Source: Zhengitettix transpicula (taxonomy: Eukaryota > Arthropoda > Insecta > Orthoptera > Tetrigidae). Taken from it: a DNA stretch of 64,000 bases. This document shows, piece after piece, positions 61,431 to 64,000 of this stretch. The stretch lies in the NCBI GenBank assembly GCA_037074705.1, contig CM073595.1:53935639-53999638 (forward strand). The letters are read 5' to 3'. The notes under the pieces are model-generated. The model saw only the letters and a program-made list of their open reading frames with translations, was not told where the DNA came from and made no database searches. Position 1 is the first letter of the stretch; each line of letters begins with the position of its first letter. The position numbers were made by a program, and so were the translations under genes.

Positions 61431-62936
61431 CTTTGAGGAGCATAATTTTTGCGTGCAATTTCACGGATGGGAAGTATTGCGCTTTCTGACACACTGAGGA
61501 CGCATAACCAGTGGCAGAATTTTTGTTGATAGCCTATATTTGGATGATAGGAAGACGCCTTACGAGCATCTGCTGTTTGCGACCCTCGACCCTTTCGAAA
61601 CAGAATATGGTGGAAGTAAGTTGTAGCTCAGGGTTTTATCTCTCGGACCGGCCGCGACTAAATCACAGATAACATTTGACCTGGAAAAAAGAAACCGGAA
61701 ATGTGTGCAACCAGAATTGCTCTTATTCACATTCAGGCTTGGACACAGGTTGTAGATGCCGACAGACGTGACGCTTGCGGTTTGTGGCATTGTCGTTAAC
61801 TGCTCCTCAGGTAAGCTAACATTACTTTCTCCTCTATGAAATTACAAATAAAAAGGCCGTATAATTGATATTGGAGAAATTTTTTGGCCCAATGTCCGCA
61901 AAGAGATTCGAACGACTATGAATTCTGCTTTTTTTGAGAATTTAATAAAGGTTATGAGTTTTCGTACCTAAGAACCGCAACTATAAAAAGTCTTACGTAT
62001 GCCACTGATTAAAAATGGCACGCAATTTTTTCAGATTTCATGGGAAATGCGAAGATGGTTTCTTATATGCGAGACAAATTACAAACAAATGGTTAAGTCT
62101 TGCGACCCCTTGGCAATTCCTGCCCCCGGCGGATTTTCAAGAAAGGAACTGAATTTCAAAACGTAAGGAGATAAATCACGTGGAGTGAACGAAAGAAGAA
62201 ACTATTACACTTCTGTGAAGAAAAAAAAATCTCCCTTGTGGGAATGCGAAAAGAGGGGAAACGATGCTGAAAAAAAGTGAGTCGCGATTTTTCTCACCTA
62301 ATGGCGGTTTGTCTGCAAATTCAATGTCTTTGATGACTCGCCATGTTTCTTAGAATCCATATTTACGTTTCTACTCGTACAAATGGGCGAAAGACATATG
62401 TTTATATGAAAAGAAGACGGAGTGTAGGGTTAATTATTCTGGTAGAACTGATACGGTTGTCAAAAATATGTAATAGTTTACCTCATTAACAATTTAATTC
62501 TGTAACATGTTAAATTATATTTCCTTCACAAGAGGCAAATATGTGCAACCATAATTTATTTTTTAGTTAGTATAAGCTGTTTAGTTCGCTCTATCTTCCT
62601 TTCTTTTTCAGTAATTTCCCATGCGGAAAAATGAATCGTGCAGATTATCACCAAAACTAAATAATTTGTAGATTTTTACAGGTGATTTTATTATTACATT
62701 AAATAAGATACGTATTTTATTACGGTTTATCTAAGACTAATTCCACTTAAGATTCTTATATGTATAAATTTGATATACTTTAAAGTTTATCAGCTTATAA
62801 TCGTAACAATCAGATGTGTGTCTTTTCTTTTTTCTCGAAATGAATTTAATACTACTGTTGCCAATAATGTCCGATAATAGAGTAATAATCAAAGATTGAA
62901 GTCTTTCCCGGTGTAATTGTTCGATAAACAGTTCTC
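61431..62936. other. Unannotated; donor-like site at 61810/61811
   Basis: ATG at 61756 opens an 18-codon frame (MPTDVTLAVCGIVVNCSS) that runs into CTCAG|GTAAGC at 61810, which would suit a tiny first coding exon. Nothing else supports it and an opposite-strand frame covers the same bases. The rest is AT-rich. Confidence 0.3.
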
Positions 62937-63010
62937 GGTTTTCACTCTGGTGTAGCATATTTAAACATGACGTTTCGACGACTAAGATCTCTGTCGTCAT
63001 CTTCTAGGCG
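62937..63010 (-). mobile_element. Structured retroelement-like tail, strongest stem
   Basis: On the minus strand from 63007: CTAGAAGAT, then GACGAC (62998-62993), a 10-nt loop, GTCGTC (62982-62977) and GAAACGTCATG. The 6-bp stem is perfect. The downstream minus-strand text (GAACTGTTTATCGAACAATT, then GGGAAAGACTTC) resembles the tail after the cores at 4.8 and 45.2 kb. Confidence 0.55.
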
Positions 63011-63282
63011 AAGTGCCGGAACCATATTCCATTTCATGTAATACTTTCAATTCCTTGTCACTAAATAACCTAACTTAATTTCCGTCTGTTTTAGACTCTA
63101 TATTTATCTCTAGTTTATTTTTTTGGAAAACTTCGTAGAGAGTTGCTGTGAATAACGTGGAAAGTTTTCGATTTCTGTATTTCTACTGCTGCTGTTGCAG
63201 TATGAGTTTTATACAAAAAAAAACAGCATGAATTTTTTGTGACAATATCCCTCGCTAATAAATTGTACATTTTTTCATAAAA

Positions 63283-63525
63283 TAATTGATGACCTCATAC
63301 AGACACTTTTTATTTATATTATTGCGACGTTTCTGTATCTTTTTACATCTTCTTCAGGTATTTACAAATGGTTAAATATCGTATAATCGAACAATTAAAT
63401 CTAATCATTTGTATATACGTCCTCTGTAGGAAAATACCTTAAGAAGATACAAAAGGGTATCGAAACGTCGTCATAAAATAAATAAAAAATAAAAAGTGAC
63501 TGTATAAGGTCATCAATTGCTTTAT
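63283..63525. repeat. Inverted pair of structured tails
   Basis: 63283-63365 read on the minus strand and 63430-63525 read on the plus strand are the same ~85-bp module: TACCT(G/T)AAGAAGAT, a short stem, GAAACGTCG, AATA...AAATAAAAAGTG, CTGTAT-AGGTCATCAATT. On the plus strand the stem is GATAC (63446-63450) / GTATC (63457-63461). About 65 bases separate the arms. This parallels the 45.1-kb palindrome. Confidence 0.75.
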
Positions 63526-64000
63526 TTATTTAAAACAGACGTTAAAAATAAACTTTTGTACATTCTTTCGTTACTAGAGGACCCGTGCAGCAGCAACTCA
63601 TCACGTGAGATTCCTTCACGGCACATTGTCATTAACACCGGTTTAAAATAGCAAAGAACGTACTGAAATAGTGGTTTTATAACCGTAGAATGCGCTAAGC
63701 TTCAGCTGAGGCGTGATAATACGCAACTGCGGTTTCGTGCTTCCTTCGAACTCGGGCCCACGAGACCCTGGACGGGGCCACCGGGTCTGTCCCTTAATTG
63801 CCGACACGGCTTCCACCCTCGGCACATTTGTCTTAAACAATGAGACGATAAGAATATGTTCCTGGCTGCGGCGCAAAGCGTAGATATTGATGAAGCCTAA
63901 GTGGCTCGACGACGGTAACGGACTCGAGACAAATGACGAAAATCAAGGCGTTCCGAAGAATTGGAAAGACAATAGACTGGCACATTCCGGGAACAAAGGC
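63526..64000. other. Unannotated, GC-richer to the window edge
   Basis: A 77-codon minus frame (63643-63876) lies in a GC-balanced patch; no motif. Nothing else is supported. Confidence 0.35.

Overview
This window looks like gene-poor, AT-rich, repeat-laden DNA from an animal nucleus, most likely a large-genome insect. A cockroach, termite or other polyneopteran would fit, but that is inference. The reasons are the near absence of long open frames, the many microsatellites, and a mixed debris of Helitrons, LINEs, Penelope-like elements, an LTR retroelement, a SINE head and inverted-repeat elements. One LTR-like segment also carries an arthropod-style TATA plus TCAGT core promoter. Nothing suggests a bacterium, plasmid or virus. 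There is no complete protein gene, rRNA, tRNA or CRISPR array that I can support.

Layout. 0-14 kb: a two-copy 219-bp tandem repeat, mostly unannotated AT-rich DNA with a few GC-richer islands, a structured retroelement-like tail (4.8 kb), a tRNA-derived SINE head (6.2 kb), a repeat copy (8.3 kb) that has a partner at 46.1 kb, primer-binding-site-like relics (11.9-12.6 kb) and a two-copy 230-bp tandem repeat. 14-26 kb: a 1.6-kb segment bounded by a 22-bp inverted repeat, two truncated Helitrons (H, C), a 186-bp inverted-repeat element, and an LTR-like segment with promoter and tRNA-Lys-like primer sites (25-26 kb). 26-36 kb: a diverged pair of about 105-bp segments, a G-rich tract, a truncated Helitron (E), and one plausible 3'-terminal coding exon (35.68 kb). 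36-46 kb: Helitrons A, B and F, a 763-bp element with 231-bp inverted arms, LINE ORF2 debris on both strands, and a 52-bp-arm palindrome. 46-56 kb: structured tails, a Penelope-like GIY-YIG fragment directly beside a 5-copy, ~557-bp satellite, and a second copy of an interspersed repeat. 56-64 kb: Helitrons D (chimeric) and G, an 11-copy 90/94-bp satellite, and an inverted pair of structured tails.

The two main threads are these. (1) A family of non-autonomous Helitrons (A to H) has insertion signatures readable base by base (A|TC...CTAG|T, with a 3' hairpin 7 nt before CTAG) and is built from repeated internal modules of about 280 bp. (2) A recurrent small RNA-like fold, CTGAAGA / hairpin / GAAACGT, ends several unrelated-looking repeats on both strands. 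It resembles the hammerhead-type cores reported in Penelope-like retroelements but departs from the canonical geometry. No Helitron Rep/helicase or complete reverse transcriptase is present, so every element here is dead or depends on proteins made elsewhere.
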